Assembly: GCF_013415885.1 (NCBI RefSeq)
Contig: NZ_CP058910.1
Span: forward strand, 1,674,001 to 1,738,000
Length of the DNA stretch: 64,000 nucleotides
Direction of reading: 5' to 3'
DNA from: Halosimplex rubrum
GTDB taxonomy: Archaea; Halobacteriota; Halobacteria; Halobacteriales; Haloarculaceae
Position numbers and translations under genes: made by a program
The notes under the pieces: generated by a model
What the model was told of the DNA's origin: nothing
The model's database searches: none
Seen by the model: only the letters and a program-made list of their open reading frames with translations
Part shown: in pieces, positions 41,412-49,373 of the stretch
How the letters are laid out: every line of letters begins with the position of its first letter
Numbering within the stretch: the first letter of the stretch is position 1

Positions 41412-43471
41412 GCCCGGACGACGTGGACCGGGACCCCGGGAGCGTCACCGACCAGCGCCTCCAGCAGGGCCAGGCCATGGGGCGGACGATGGAAAGCGTC
41501 GACACGGGCGTGACGGGCGACATCGACTTCGAAGCGCCGTCGGTGCGCGACAATCCGGTCAAGACGGCCATCGGGCTGGTCGTCGTCGTGGCGGGGTTGG
41601 CCGCGGTCGTCGGCCTCGACGCGGTGCCCGCGCTCCCGTTCGGGAACGGCGTCGTGGCCGGGATATCGATCTCGGCGATCCTCACCGGGTCGCTCGCGCT
41701 GGCCCGACGGGCGTTCACCGATTACGAGACGGCCGAGACGGCCGACGTGGAGTACCGCGAGTCGGTCACCGTCCCCGGTTCGGACTTCGACGACGCGCTC
41801 GCCGGCGCGATCCACGGGCTGAGCCGGACGCGCGTGGACGCCCGCCGCGACGTGACCGAACGACTCCGGCGCGCGGCCGTCTCGATCTACGCGCAGGCCG
41901 AGCGCATCCCCGAGGCGGAGGCCCGCGAGGCCGTCGCCCTGGGGACGTGGACCGACGACCCCGTCGCCGCGGCCCTGCTCTCCGACGAGGCGTCGGTCTC
42001 GTCCACCGGCGACCAGGTCCGGTCACTCGTCGGTCGCCGACCGAAGCTCGCGACCGACACCGACCGCGTGCTGGCCGAACTGGCCGCCCTCGCGCCCGGT
42101 CTCGACGCCGCCGACTGGGCGGACGAAGCGTCGACCGACGCCGACCGCCCCTCGACGGTCCGGACGACCGACCGGCGGCGCCGACAGGTCGACCGGCGGA
42201 CGAACCGGTGGACGGGCCTGACGGGGCTGGGCCTGCTCGCCGTCGGCGTCGGCATCTGGGCCGGCCACTCGGCGGTGCCGCCGTCGCTGATGGTCGCCGC
42301 CGCGACCGTCGTCGGCGCCGCCGGCTACGTCTACCTCTCCTCGCCGCCGCCCGTCGAACTGGCCGTCGAGCGCGACCTCTCCGCGACCGACCCCGCGCCG
42401 GGCGACCCCGTCACCGTGACCGTCCGCGTCACCAACGAGAGCGACGACCTCCTCCCCGACCTGCGACTGGTCGACGGCGTCCCGCCGGCGGTCCGGGTCG
42501 TCGACGGGTCGCCGCGGTTCGCCACCGCGCTGCGGGCCGGCGAGACCGTCTCCTTCTCCTACACCGTCGAGGCGGTCCGGGGCGACCACCCGTTCGACCC
42601 GGTCCACGTCGTCGCCCGCGACTTCAGTGGCGCGCTCGAACGCGAGCGCCACATCCCGGGCGAGGGCGAGACGGCCGTCTCCTGCGCGCTCGATCTGAGC
42701 GCCGACGAGGAGATCCCGGTCCACCCCCAGACGGCCCGGCGGGTCGGTCGCGTCGTCACCGACACCGGGGGCAGCGGCGTCGAACTCCACTCCGTCCGGG
42801 AGTACCAACGGGGCGACCCCCTCTCCCGGATCGACTGGAACCGCGTCGCCCGCTCCGGGGAGTTCGCCACCCTGCTCTTCCGGGAGGAACACGCCGCGAC
42901 GGTCGTGGTCCTCGTCGACGCCCGCGCGGAGGCGTACGTCGCCCCGCGGGTCGACGCCCCCTCCGCGGTCGACCACTCCATCGCCGCCGCGGACGTGGTC
43001 GTCGCCTCGCTCATCGGCGCCGGCGACTCCGTGGGGGTGGCCGCCCTCTCGCCGGAGCGCTGTTGGCTCGAACCCCGCGGCGGCGCCACGCAGGCCGCCC
43101 GCGCCCGCAGCCTGCTCGAACGCCACCCCGCATTCGACGGGAACCGGCCCGAGGGCGCCTTCTACGGCGAGTTCGCCGAGCGCCGGCTCCGCCGGGAACT
43201 CCCCAGCGACGCCCAGCTCGTCCTCTGTTCGCCGCTCGCCGACGACGACGCCGTCGACATCGTCCGCCAGCTGCACGCCCGCGGATACCCGGTCACGGTG
43301 CTCAGCCCGGACGCGACCGCCGGCGCCTCGACCGGCCAGCGGCTGGCCAGCGTCGAGCGGGCGATGCGGATCTCCCGGTTGCGCCGCGCGGGCGTCCGCG
43401 TCGTCGACTGGGACCCCGACAGGCCGCTGGAGACGGCCATCGACGCCGCCCAACGGCGGTGGTCGGCGTGA
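41408..43471 (+). CDS. Fused small-membrane-protein/DUF58 protein, second operon
   Basis: A 687-residue protein with GTG start. Residues about 45-250 resemble the separate 192-residue protein of the first operon (paired helices 51-70 and 79-97, then ALGTWTDDPVAAALL). Residues about 265-310 form the second helix pair, and the C-terminal part is a DUF58 core (SVREYQRGDPLSRIDWNRVA, VVVLVDARAEAY) with the vWA-like end. So two genes that overlap in the first operon form one chain here. It is otherwise typical of the MoxR partner role. Stop overlaps the next start. Confidence 0.9.
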   Translation: MSPDDVDRDPGSVTDQRLQQGQAMGRTMESVDTGVTGDIDFEAPSVRDNPVKTAIGLVVVVAGLAAVVGLDAVPALPFGNGVVAGISISAILTGSLALARRAFTDYETAETADVEYRESVTVPGSDFDDALAGAIHGLSRTRVDARRDVTERLRRAAVSIYAQAERIPEAEAREAVALGTWTDDPVAAALLSDEASVSSTGDQVRSLVGRRPKLATDTDRVLAELAALAPGLDAADWADEASTDADRPSTVRTTDRRRRQVDRRTNRWTGLTGLGLLAVGVGIWAGHSAVPPSLMVAAATVVGAAGYVYLSSPPPVELAVERDLSATDPAPGDPVTVTVRVTNESDDLLPDLRLVDGVPPAVRVVDGSPRFATALRAGETVSFSYTVEAVRGDHPFDPVHVVARDFSGALERERHIPGEGETAVSCALDLSADEEIPVHPQTARRVGRVVTDTGGSGVELHSVREYQRGDPLSRIDWNRVARSGEFATLLFREEHAATVVVLVDARAEAYVAPRVDAPSAVDHSIAAADVVVASLIGAGDSVGVAALSPERCWLEPRGGATQAARARSLLERHPAFDGNRPEGAFYGEFAERRLRRELPSDAQLVLCSPLADDDAVDIVRQLHARGYPVTVLSPDATAGASTGQRLASVERAMRISRLRRAGVRVVDWDPDRPLETAIDAAQRRWSA

Positions 43472-43959
43472 GCGTCGTCCGCCGCCCCGCCCGCGAGTCG
43501 GTGTGGATCGCCCTCGCGCCCGGCGTCGTCGCCGTCCTCGGCCTCGCGGTCAACCTCGGCTCGTTCGTCGTCGCCGCGGCCGGCCTCGCCGTCGTCGGCT
43601 ACGGGACCGACCGCGCCTCGCGCGCGATCGTGACCGCGGGGAGCGGCCTGATCTTCGCCGGCGTCCTCAACGCCGGCGCTCGCGGCGCCCCGCCGGCCGT
43701 CCTGCTGCTCGTGACCGCCGCCACGATCGTCACCTGGACGACCGCCGAGCACGTCGTCGGCCTCGCCGAACACCTTGGTCGCGAGGCCCCGGTCCAGCGG
43801 TCGATCCTCGTCCACCTCGGCGGCGCGACGCTGACGACGCTGGTGGCCGGCGGCATCGGCCTCGGCGTCTTCCTGGCCTCGACCGCCACGCTCACGCCCG
43901 GCGTCCTCGTCTTCCTGCTCGTCGGCAGCGGGCTGTTGCTGTACGCGCTGGAACCGTAG
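43468..43959 (+). CDS. Small polytopic membrane protein, second operon
   Basis: A 163-residue paralog of the protein at 26134. The GTG at 43468 overlaps the DUF58 stop. There are four to five helices (ALAPGVVAVLGLAVNLGSFV; AVLLLVTAATIVTWTTAEHV; TLTPGVLVFLLVGSGLLLYA), with the conserved GLAEHLG loop equivalent to SLGRQLG. The gene order DUF4129-DUF58-small membrane protein is the same in both operons. Confidence 0.8.
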   Translation: MSVVRRPARESVWIALAPGVVAVLGLAVNLGSFVVAAAGLAVVGYGTDRASRAIVTAGSGLIFAGVLNAGARGAPPAVLLLVTAATIVTWTTAEHVVGLAEHLGREAPVQRSILVHLGGATLTTLVAGGIGLGVFLASTATLTPGVLVFLLVGSGLLLYALEP

Positions 43960-43966
43960 CGCGGGT

Positions 43967-44001
43967 CCCGGCCCGGCCCGGCCCGGCCCGGCCCGGCCCG
44001 G
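43967..44001 (+). repeat. Pentanucleotide tandem repeat (CCCGG, seven units)
   Basis: Seven consecutive CCCGG units lie just after the second operon. It is a simple repeat of maximal GC and may mark slippage. No function is suggested. Confidence 0.85.
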
Positions 44002-44050
44002 TTCACCACAAAGATTTCCCGGTCGCCGGTCCGACCACTCGGTCGACAGC

Positions 44051-44221
44051 ATGGCACTCGCTACTCGACCGGCCATCGTCGCGGCGCTCGCGGGAGCCGG
44101 TCTCCTGGCGGTCCTCGCCGGACTGGTCCACTGGTACGGTCCGCTGTGGGCCGGCGCCCTGGTCGTCGCCGGCGCGGGCTACGTCGCCTTCGAGACCGCT
44201 TTCGCCGACGCGTCGTTCTGA
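44051..44221 (+). CDS. 56-residue two-helix membrane protein
   Basis: A small reading frame from the ATG at 44051 to the stop at 44219-44221 (MALATRPAIVAALAG and so on, ending FADASF). Residues 8-25 and 30-48 are hydrophobic helices separated by VHWYGPLW. The codon use matches the neighbours and there are no stops in the frame. Such small membrane proteins are common in haloarchaea. Function unknown. It lies between the second MoxR-associated operon and a DUF5789-like gene. Confidence 0.6.
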   Translation: MALATRPAIVAALAGAGLLAVLAGLVHWYGPLWAGALVVAGAGYVAFETAFADASF

Positions 44222-44293
44222 CGGACTCCCGTCCGACGCGCACCGCTCGTTTGCAAGGTGAAGGCAGTTGCGCGAGCCGACCGGAACGGGGGT

Positions 44294-44647
44294 ATGTCCG
44301 AAAGCGACGACGACCACGAGCAAGGGGTCGAGTTCGGGTCGATCGAATCGGTGTTCGAGGAGGTGTCCTACCCGGTGACCGCGGGCGAACTCGCCGAGGA
44401 GTACGGCGACCGGGAGATCGGGCGCACGAGCGCCGACCCGATCGCCATCCGGGATCTCTTCGCCGGCGCGGGCGAGCAGTCGTTCGAGTCCGACGAGGAG
44501 CTGCGCCAGGGGATGCTCAACATGATGCCCGCCGAGTCGGTGGGACGGCAGCGCTACTCCGACCGCGGGGGGTCCGACCAGGACGACATCGACCAATCGG
44601 AGATGCAGGCGGACAACGAGCGGCAGGTCGAGGACCGCGGCGAGTGA
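44294..44647 (+). CDS. DUF5789-family protein
   Basis: A 117-residue acidic protein from the ATG at 44294. Residues about 18-45 carry the haloarchaeal pattern VFEEVSYPVTAGELAEEYGDREI; the tail is Asp/Glu/Gln-rich and probably disordered. I believe this is the DUF5789 family, of unknown role. It is convergent with the MoxR gene, 6 bases between stops. Confidence 0.7.
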   Translation: MSESDDDHEQGVEFGSIESVFEEVSYPVTAGELAEEYGDREIGRTSADPIAIRDLFAGAGEQSFESDEELRQGMLNMMPAESVGRQRYSDRGGSDQDDIDQSEMQADNERQVEDRGE

Positions 44648-44653
44648 CCGGCC

Positions 44654-45601
44654 TCAGACCGTCGGGACCGGTATCTCGTCGAGGACGCTGTCGACGACCG
44701 ACGATTTCTGCACCTCGTCGACGCGGGCGTCGGGCGTGAGGACGATGCGGTGGGCCAGCACCGGCTGGGCGACGCGTTTCACGTCGTCGGGGGTGACGTA
44801 CTCGCGGCCGACCATGGCGGCGCGGGCGCGGGTCGCCTCCAGCAGGCGCTGGGTGCCCCGCGGCGAGACGCCCACCTCGACGCGCCGGTCCTGGCGGGTC
44901 GCGCGGGCGATGGCCGAGACGTAGGTCACCAGGTCGTCGTCGACGCGGACCTGCTCGGGCGCCTCGCGCAGGCTCGTCACGAGGTCCTGGTTCAGCACCG
45001 GCGAGACCGACGGGCTCTGCTCGCTGCGGCCCAGGCGGCGGTGGAGCAGCTCCTCCTCGCCGGCCTCGTCGGGGTAGCCGATGGAACTCTTGACGAGGAA
45101 GCGGTCGACCTGCGCCTCGGGGAGTTCGAAGGTGCCCTCCATCTCGACGGGGTTCTGCGTCGCGAGGACGAAAAACGGGGAGGGCAGCTCGTAGGTGTCG
45201 CCGTCGACGGTGACCTGTTCCTCCTCCATCGCTTCGAGGAGGGCGGACTGGGTCTTGGGCGGCGCGCGGTTGATCTCGTCGGCCAGCACGACGTTCGCGA
45301 ACAGGGGGCCCTCGTTGAACTCGAACTCCCGCTCGCGCTCGTTGAAGACGTGCGTGCCGGTGATGTCCGCGGGCAGCAGGTCGGGGGTGAACTGCACGCG
45401 GGAGAAGTCGAGGCCGAGGGCGGTGGCCATGCTGCGGGCGGTGAGCGTCTTCCCGGTCCCCGGCACGTCCTCCATGAGAACGTGGCCGCGGCCGACGAAT
45501 CCCAGCAGCACGGTCTCGAGGAACTCACGGTCGGCGATGACGGCCGACCCGATCTCGTCGAGGACCCGGTCGCACTCCGCGTTCGCTTCGCTTACGTCCA
45601 T
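44654..45601 (-). CDS. MoxR-family AAA+ ATPase
   Basis: A 315-residue AAA+ ATPase. Walker A is EDVPGTGKT (44-52), Walker B is ADEINRAPPKTQ, and sensor ATQNPVE and the lid with VSPRGTQRLL are all present. MoxR ATPases act as chaperones in assembly or maturation of protein complexes, with DUF58 and DUF4129 proteins as partners. It is convergent with the second DUF4129-DUF58 operon and the only MoxR gene in the window, so it may serve both operons. The ATG at 45601 (MDVSEANAE) is preferred; a start 24 bases upstream is possible. Confidence 0.92.
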   Translation of the reverse strand: MDVSEANAECDRVLDEIGSAVIADREFLETVLLGFVGRGHVLMEDVPGTGKTLTARSMATALGLDFSRVQFTPDLLPADITGTHVFNEREREFEFNEGPLFANVVLADEINRAPPKTQSALLEAMEEEQVTVDGDTYELPSPFFVLATQNPVEMEGTFELPEAQVDRFLVKSSIGYPDEAGEEELLHRRLGRSEQSPSVSPVLNQDLVTSLREAPEQVRVDDDLVTYVSAIARATRQDRRVEVGVSPRGTQRLLEATRARAAMVGREYVTPDDVKRVAQPVLAHRIVLTPDARVDEVQKSSVVDSVLDEIPVPTV

Positions 45602-45758
45602 GGAATCCCGTGAGCGCGCCGACAAGTTAGGCGTTGGGTCTGGCGTCGCGGTCGCCGGGCCGCGTGGAGGTCCGCCGGCGGCCCGCCCTCGCCGACTCCC
45701 CGACGCGAGCGGGACGAACCGTAACGGATAAAGTCGGCCTGCGTGTAGCGGGAGATGA

Positions 45759-45843
45759 GCCGAGGTAGCCTAGCCTGGCCAAGGCGCCTGCTTCGAGAGC
45801 AGGTCTCCGCAAGGACTCAGGAGTTCAAATCTCCTCCTCGGCG
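45759..45843 (+). tRNA. tRNA-Ser (anticodon CGA)
   Basis: The acceptor stem GCCGAGG pairs with CCTCGGC. The D arm is GCCTAGCCTGGCCAAGGC. The anticodon stem CCTGC/GCAGG holds the loop TTCGAGA with anticodon CGA, which reads UCG (Ser). The variable arm is long (TCTCCGCAAGGACTC), so class II. The T arm AGGAG-TTCAAAT-CTCCT and discriminator G follow. There is no encoded CCA and no intron. Confidence 0.95.
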
Positions 45844-45845
45844 TT
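45823..45845 (+). repeat. tRNA-Ser 3' end, left copy of a 23-bp direct repeat
   Basis: The last 21 bases of the tRNA and two following bases recur exactly at 45968-45990. Such a duplication at a tRNA 3' end is what tyrosine recombinases leave on integration, making this a candidate attL-like site. The interval is only 145 bases from start to start, so no element genes remain. Confidence 0.6.
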
Positions 45846-45967
45846 TCTCGTCGACGCTACCTCCCGAGAGCGTTCTATCGCTCTCGCTCCGGGTCGATGT
45901 GCCCGCCGCGCGAGATTTGAACCCTGGACGTCGCAGCGCGAGCGAAGCGAGCGACCGTCTTCCTCCG

Positions 45968-45990
45968 GTTCAAATCTCCTCCTCGGCGTT
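45968..45990 (+). repeat. Second copy of the 23-bp tRNA-Ser 3' end repeat
   Basis: The core TTCAAATCTCCTCC is flanked by non-tRNA sequence upstream, so this is not another tRNA gene. A 12-base inverted piece of the same core (GAGATTTGAACC) lies between the copies at 45912-45923, which makes a simple insertion scar less certain. Confidence 0.6.
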
Positions 45991-46029
45991 CTTCCGAACT
46001 CGACCGTCGAGCGACGGCCGTCGGCGCGG

Positions 46030-46551
46030 TCAGCCGCCGGTGCCGGGGTTCTGATAGACCGCGGCGACGATACCGGCGGTCTGGCCGAGGCCGACGGCGG
46101 CGATGCCGACGGCGGCGTCCACGTCGGAGCCGGCCAGCCCGTAGGTGGCCGCGCCGGCCAGCGCGAGGACGGCACCGCCGAGGTAGATCCGGTTGAACGG
46201 CGGGTCCATCTCGGCGGCGGTCGCGACGTAGGCCAGCGCGGGAACGATCATCCAGCCGTACAGCGTCACCGGGAGCGCGGGGTCGGCGTCGGACGTGACC
46301 GCCAGGTCGACGGCGCCGACGAGCGTGACGACGAAGCCGACGACGACGACCCCTTGCCAGACCGCGAGGACCGGGCCGGTCATCTCCCCGCGGGCGAGGA
46401 CGGCGAACGCTCCCAGGAGAACGGTCATCACGGAGAGCCCGACCAGCAGGACGTGTCGCGATACGAGCGGGGAGACGTGGGCACCGAGCGCCAGCGCCCA
46501 CGCCGCCGGGACGAGGACGGCCGGCGCGACGTCTGTCAGCGAGCGGCTCAC
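46030..46551 (-). CDS. Multipass membrane protein, uncharacterised
   Basis: A 173-residue protein with about six helices (LTDVAPAVLVPAAWALALGA; VLLVGLSVMTVLLGAFAVLA; VWQGVVVVGFVVTLVGAVDLA; IYLGGAVLALAGAATYGLAG). The GTG start at 46551 is chosen because upstream in-frame sequence overlaps other-frame coding of the DUF2070 gene. It follows that gene on the same strand, about 83 bases later, and could be co-transcribed. No family recognised. Confidence 0.6.
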   Translation of the reverse strand: MSRSLTDVAPAVLVPAAWALALGAHVSPLVSRHVLLVGLSVMTVLLGAFAVLARGEMTGPVLAVWQGVVVVGFVVTLVGAVDLAVTSDADPALPVTLYGWMIVPALAYVATAAEMDPPFNRIYLGGAVLALAGAATYGLAGSDVDAAVGIAAVGLGQTAGIVAAVYQNPGTGG

Positions 46552-46634
46552 GGCGAGCGCTACGGACAGCTCCGTGTTCGGCGTTTCGGTCGGCGTCCGA
46601 GTACGCGGGCGTCGAACCGGGAGATATCGGCCGT

Positions 46635-48509
46635 CTACAGCCGCGCGACGAGGAAGATGAGCGCCGACACGGACAGGGCGGCGGTGATGATGGCGCCGGC
46701 CAGCGGCGCGCCCATCGAGACGGCGGCGTTGGCCGTCGAGGCGAGCATCTCCGTGCGGTCGTTGCCGAAGACGGTCACCTCGGCGCTCTCGGTCTCCATG
46801 CCCGCCTCGACCGGTTCGAGGTCGGCCTTGGCCCGTTCGACGAGGTCCTCGATGGCCGCGACGACCTCCGCTTCGGGGAGGACGTCGCCGATCTGGTTCT
46901 CGGCTTCCATCGTGTTGACGACGTGCGTGTCGGTCGTCAGCACCTCGACGGTGTCGACGGTGTCCACGGCGTCGACGATGCGCTCGCGGAGGCCGGGCAC
47001 CATGTTGTTGCCGTCGACGAAGACGTAGGCGGTCTGCTGGCCGTCCACCTCGAAGACGGCCACGCGGATGCCGAGCGGGCCGATGCCCTCCTCGGGCTCC
47101 CAGTCGGTCTCGTCCCAGGCGACGCCGCACTCGAACGGTTTCCGGGTCGCGGCGGCGAGCCGGGAGCCGACGTCGCGGGCGCCGTCGATCATGTCGAACG
47201 AGCGCTGGCTGCCGGGGACGACGTGGCCCAGGTCCTCCCCGTCGAGGCCGTTGTTGCAGTTGTGGGCGTCGGCGAGCATCACCTCGTCGAGGTCGCCGGT
47301 TCGGGCCTCGGCGACTGCGGAGAGGCCGACGGCGTACTCCACGTCGTCGGCGAACCCCGGCGAGAACGTCGACGCGAGGAAGGCGCCGTCGCCGAACGCC
47401 TGGCCGGTCAGAGTGGCGTCGCCCTCCGTGAGACGGACGGACTCGGTGGCGGTCGCGCCGTACTCGATGCGCTGGTAGGCGTTCTCGGCGGTGTCGATGA
47501 CGGTCTCGACCTCGCGCTCGGTGACGAGGTTGAAGTCGTGGCCGGCGGTGGCGTGGGGCGGGAACGCCAGCCCGTCGGCCTGCTCGGCGATGCGGCGCGG
47601 GAGGTTGCCGCCGCCGATGTCGCCCATCGGGCCGGGGTGGAGCATCGGGAGGACGAACCGGGCCTTCTCGCCGCCCTCCGGCCGGCGGACCGAGAGCACG
47701 GTCACGGGGACGATGGCGTCCTCGCCGATGTCCTCGAAGAACGTCTCGAGCTCGCGGCTGCCCTCGGCGACGTGGCCGATGAACCCGCGGACGAAGTCGA
47801 GGACGCTGACGCCGAGGCTGCGCTTCCAGGGCTGGTCGATGACCGTGAGGAACAGCCAGACGCAGCCGGCGTAGACGACGCAGATGAGCGCGAGCAGGCC
47901 GAACTTCCCGGGGTCGACGTACTGCATCTCGGCGATGCGCGCGGGCGCCTCGTCGGACCGGAAGAGGAAGGCGCGAGCGACGGGGCCGCCGCCGAACTCC
48001 AGGTAGCGCATCGTCCCGCTGTAGACGAACAGCAGCAGCGCCGCCGAGGCTGTCTGGATGCTCGCGGCCGCCGACGCGACGACCAGCCGCTGGCGCGAGA
48101 CGGCCATGATGACGAACAGTCGCAGGGCGAAGATCGACGCCAGCGCGACCAGCAGGGCGTCGACGACGAACTCCTGGCCCAGCGGCGTCACGAACGCGAC
48201 GAACGCCGCGACGGTCAGCACGCCGATGGTGATGAGCTCGCAGGCCAGCGCCAAAAGCGACGCCTGGTTGCGCGAGAGCTGGCCGCCGAGCTTGCGGTCG
48301 ACGTACGGCGTGAACACGCTCGCCGCGACGGTCGGGATGCCGATGTAGAACAGCCCCTCCCAGGCGTCCTCGAAGACGAACCGGGAGTCGAAGGCCGCGA
48401 CGCCGGCGATCGCCGCGATGAGCAGGGCGAAGCCGACGCTGGAGTACCAGCTGGGCGCGCGAAAGACGAACCGCGAGAGGCTCGCGAGGTTGCCCTGTGT
48501 GGTCGTCAT
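46635..48509 (-). CDS. DUF2070 membrane protein
   Basis: A 624-residue protein with five to seven helices in the first 240 residues and one at the C-terminus (AIITAALSVSALIFLVARL). The soluble middle part contains the hallmark LPMLHPGPMGDIGGGNLP, followed by PPHATAGHDFNLV and ADAHNCNN. DUF2070 is conserved across archaea; the His/Asp/Asn-rich motifs suggest a metal-dependent hydrolase, but the reaction is not known. It is an archaeal marker gene. Confidence 0.92.
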   Translation of the reverse strand: MTTTQGNLASLSRFVFRAPSWYSSVGFALLIAAIAGVAAFDSRFVFEDAWEGLFYIGIPTVAASVFTPYVDRKLGGQLSRNQASLLALACELITIGVLTVAAFVAFVTPLGQEFVVDALLVALASIFALRLFVIMAVSRQRLVVASAAASIQTASAALLLFVYSGTMRYLEFGGGPVARAFLFRSDEAPARIAEMQYVDPGKFGLLALICVVYAGCVWLFLTVIDQPWKRSLGVSVLDFVRGFIGHVAEGSRELETFFEDIGEDAIVPVTVLSVRRPEGGEKARFVLPMLHPGPMGDIGGGNLPRRIAEQADGLAFPPHATAGHDFNLVTEREVETVIDTAENAYQRIEYGATATESVRLTEGDATLTGQAFGDGAFLASTFSPGFADDVEYAVGLSAVAEARTGDLDEVMLADAHNCNNGLDGEDLGHVVPGSQRSFDMIDGARDVGSRLAAATRKPFECGVAWDETDWEPEEGIGPLGIRVAVFEVDGQQTAYVFVDGNNMVPGLRERIVDAVDTVDTVEVLTTDTHVVNTMEAENQIGDVLPEAEVVAAIEDLVERAKADLEPVEAGMETESAEVTVFGNDRTEMLASTANAAVSMGAPLAGAIITAALSVSALIFLVARL

Positions 48510-48668
48510 GACTAACCTGATCCACCAATGACGGTACGATCACTTCAAACGTGGGAGTTCCGTCAGACGCCCGTCAGCGGCCAGTTCAGTCGTCGAAATG
48601 GCGATATCTCCGATCGCGATCGCGAGATCGTGAGGCGCGGTCACACGCCGTCGTCCGCGGGCGGTCAC

Positions 48669-49217
48669 CTACTCGCAGATGTCGAGGAAGTTCTCGAAGA
48701 CCTCCTCGCCGCGCTCGGTGTGGGCGACCTCGGGGTGCCACTGGACGCCGTACAGACCGCGGTCGGTGTCGCTCATCGCCTCGACGCCGCAGACGTCGCT
48801 CTCGGCGGTGCGGGCGAAGCCGTCGGGGACGCGCACGACCTCGTCGGCGTGGCTCGCCCAGACGCGCGTGCTCGGGGCGAGCGAGCCGATCAGGGGGTCG
48901 GCGTCGTCGACGATGTCGACGGTCACGTCGGCGTAGCCGCCGTAGTCGCCCTCGCCGACCTCGCCGCCGAGTTCCGTCGCGATCACCTGGTGGCCCAGGC
49001 AGATGCCCAGCACCGGGACGTCGAGGTCGAGGTAGTCGGGGCAGTTGCCGATGCGGTCGATCGAGGGGCCGCCCGAGAGGACGAGGCCGTCGGCGTCGAT
49101 CTCTTCCGGTGGCGTCTCGTTGTCAACGATCTCCACGTCCACGCCCATGTCCCGGAGCGCGCGCTGCTCCAGGTGTGTGAACTGGCCGTGGTTGTCGATC
49201 ACGTCGATGCGGGTCAT
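48669..49217 (-). CDS. guaAA: GMP synthase, glutamine amidotransferase subunit
   Basis: A 182-residue class I glutaminase with the nucleophile C73 in GICLGHQV and the His/Glu pair H161, E163 in QWHPEVAH. It supplies ammonia from glutamine to the separate GuaAB ATP-PPase subunit for XMP to GMP conversion. The split form is typical of archaea, and the second subunit is not in the window. The ATG at 49217 (MTRIDVIDNHGQF) is standard for the family; the longer frame adds only MGYGGV. Confidence 0.92.
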   Translation of the reverse strand: MTRIDVIDNHGQFTHLEQRALRDMGVDVEIVDNETPPEEIDADGLVLSGGPSIDRIGNCPDYLDLDVPVLGICLGHQVIATELGGEVGEGDYGGYADVTVDIVDDADPLIGSLAPSTRVWASHADEVVRVPDGFARTAESDVCGVEAMSDTDRGLYGVQWHPEVAHTERGEEVFENFLDICE

Positions 49218-49373
49218 TACGCCCCCGTAGCCCACCGGACGGTAAAAGGCGTCCGGAACGCGCAGGACTGGCCAGCGGCGGACCGCGACGACCGACGTTG
49301 TAACGAGTGGCCGCCGTCCGTCCCCGTCTCCCGGTCACCGCGCTTATGTCCGCCCCTCGCGAGCAGTCGGTAG

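Noticed and set aside
43967-44001. CCCGG repeat as a possible recombination site
   Set aside because: It is a simple pentanucleotide run with no flanking symmetry or associated gene.
45912-45923. A second tRNA gene on the reverse strand
   Set aside because: Only a T-loop-like 12-mer is present; the stems do not pair and no acceptor or anticodon arm can be drawn.
46030-48543. A single reverse frame joining the small membrane protein to a long upstream Arg-rich part
   Set aside because: The upstream part is out of frame with, and shadowed by, the real DUF2070 gene; only codons from about 46551 down read as a membrane protein.
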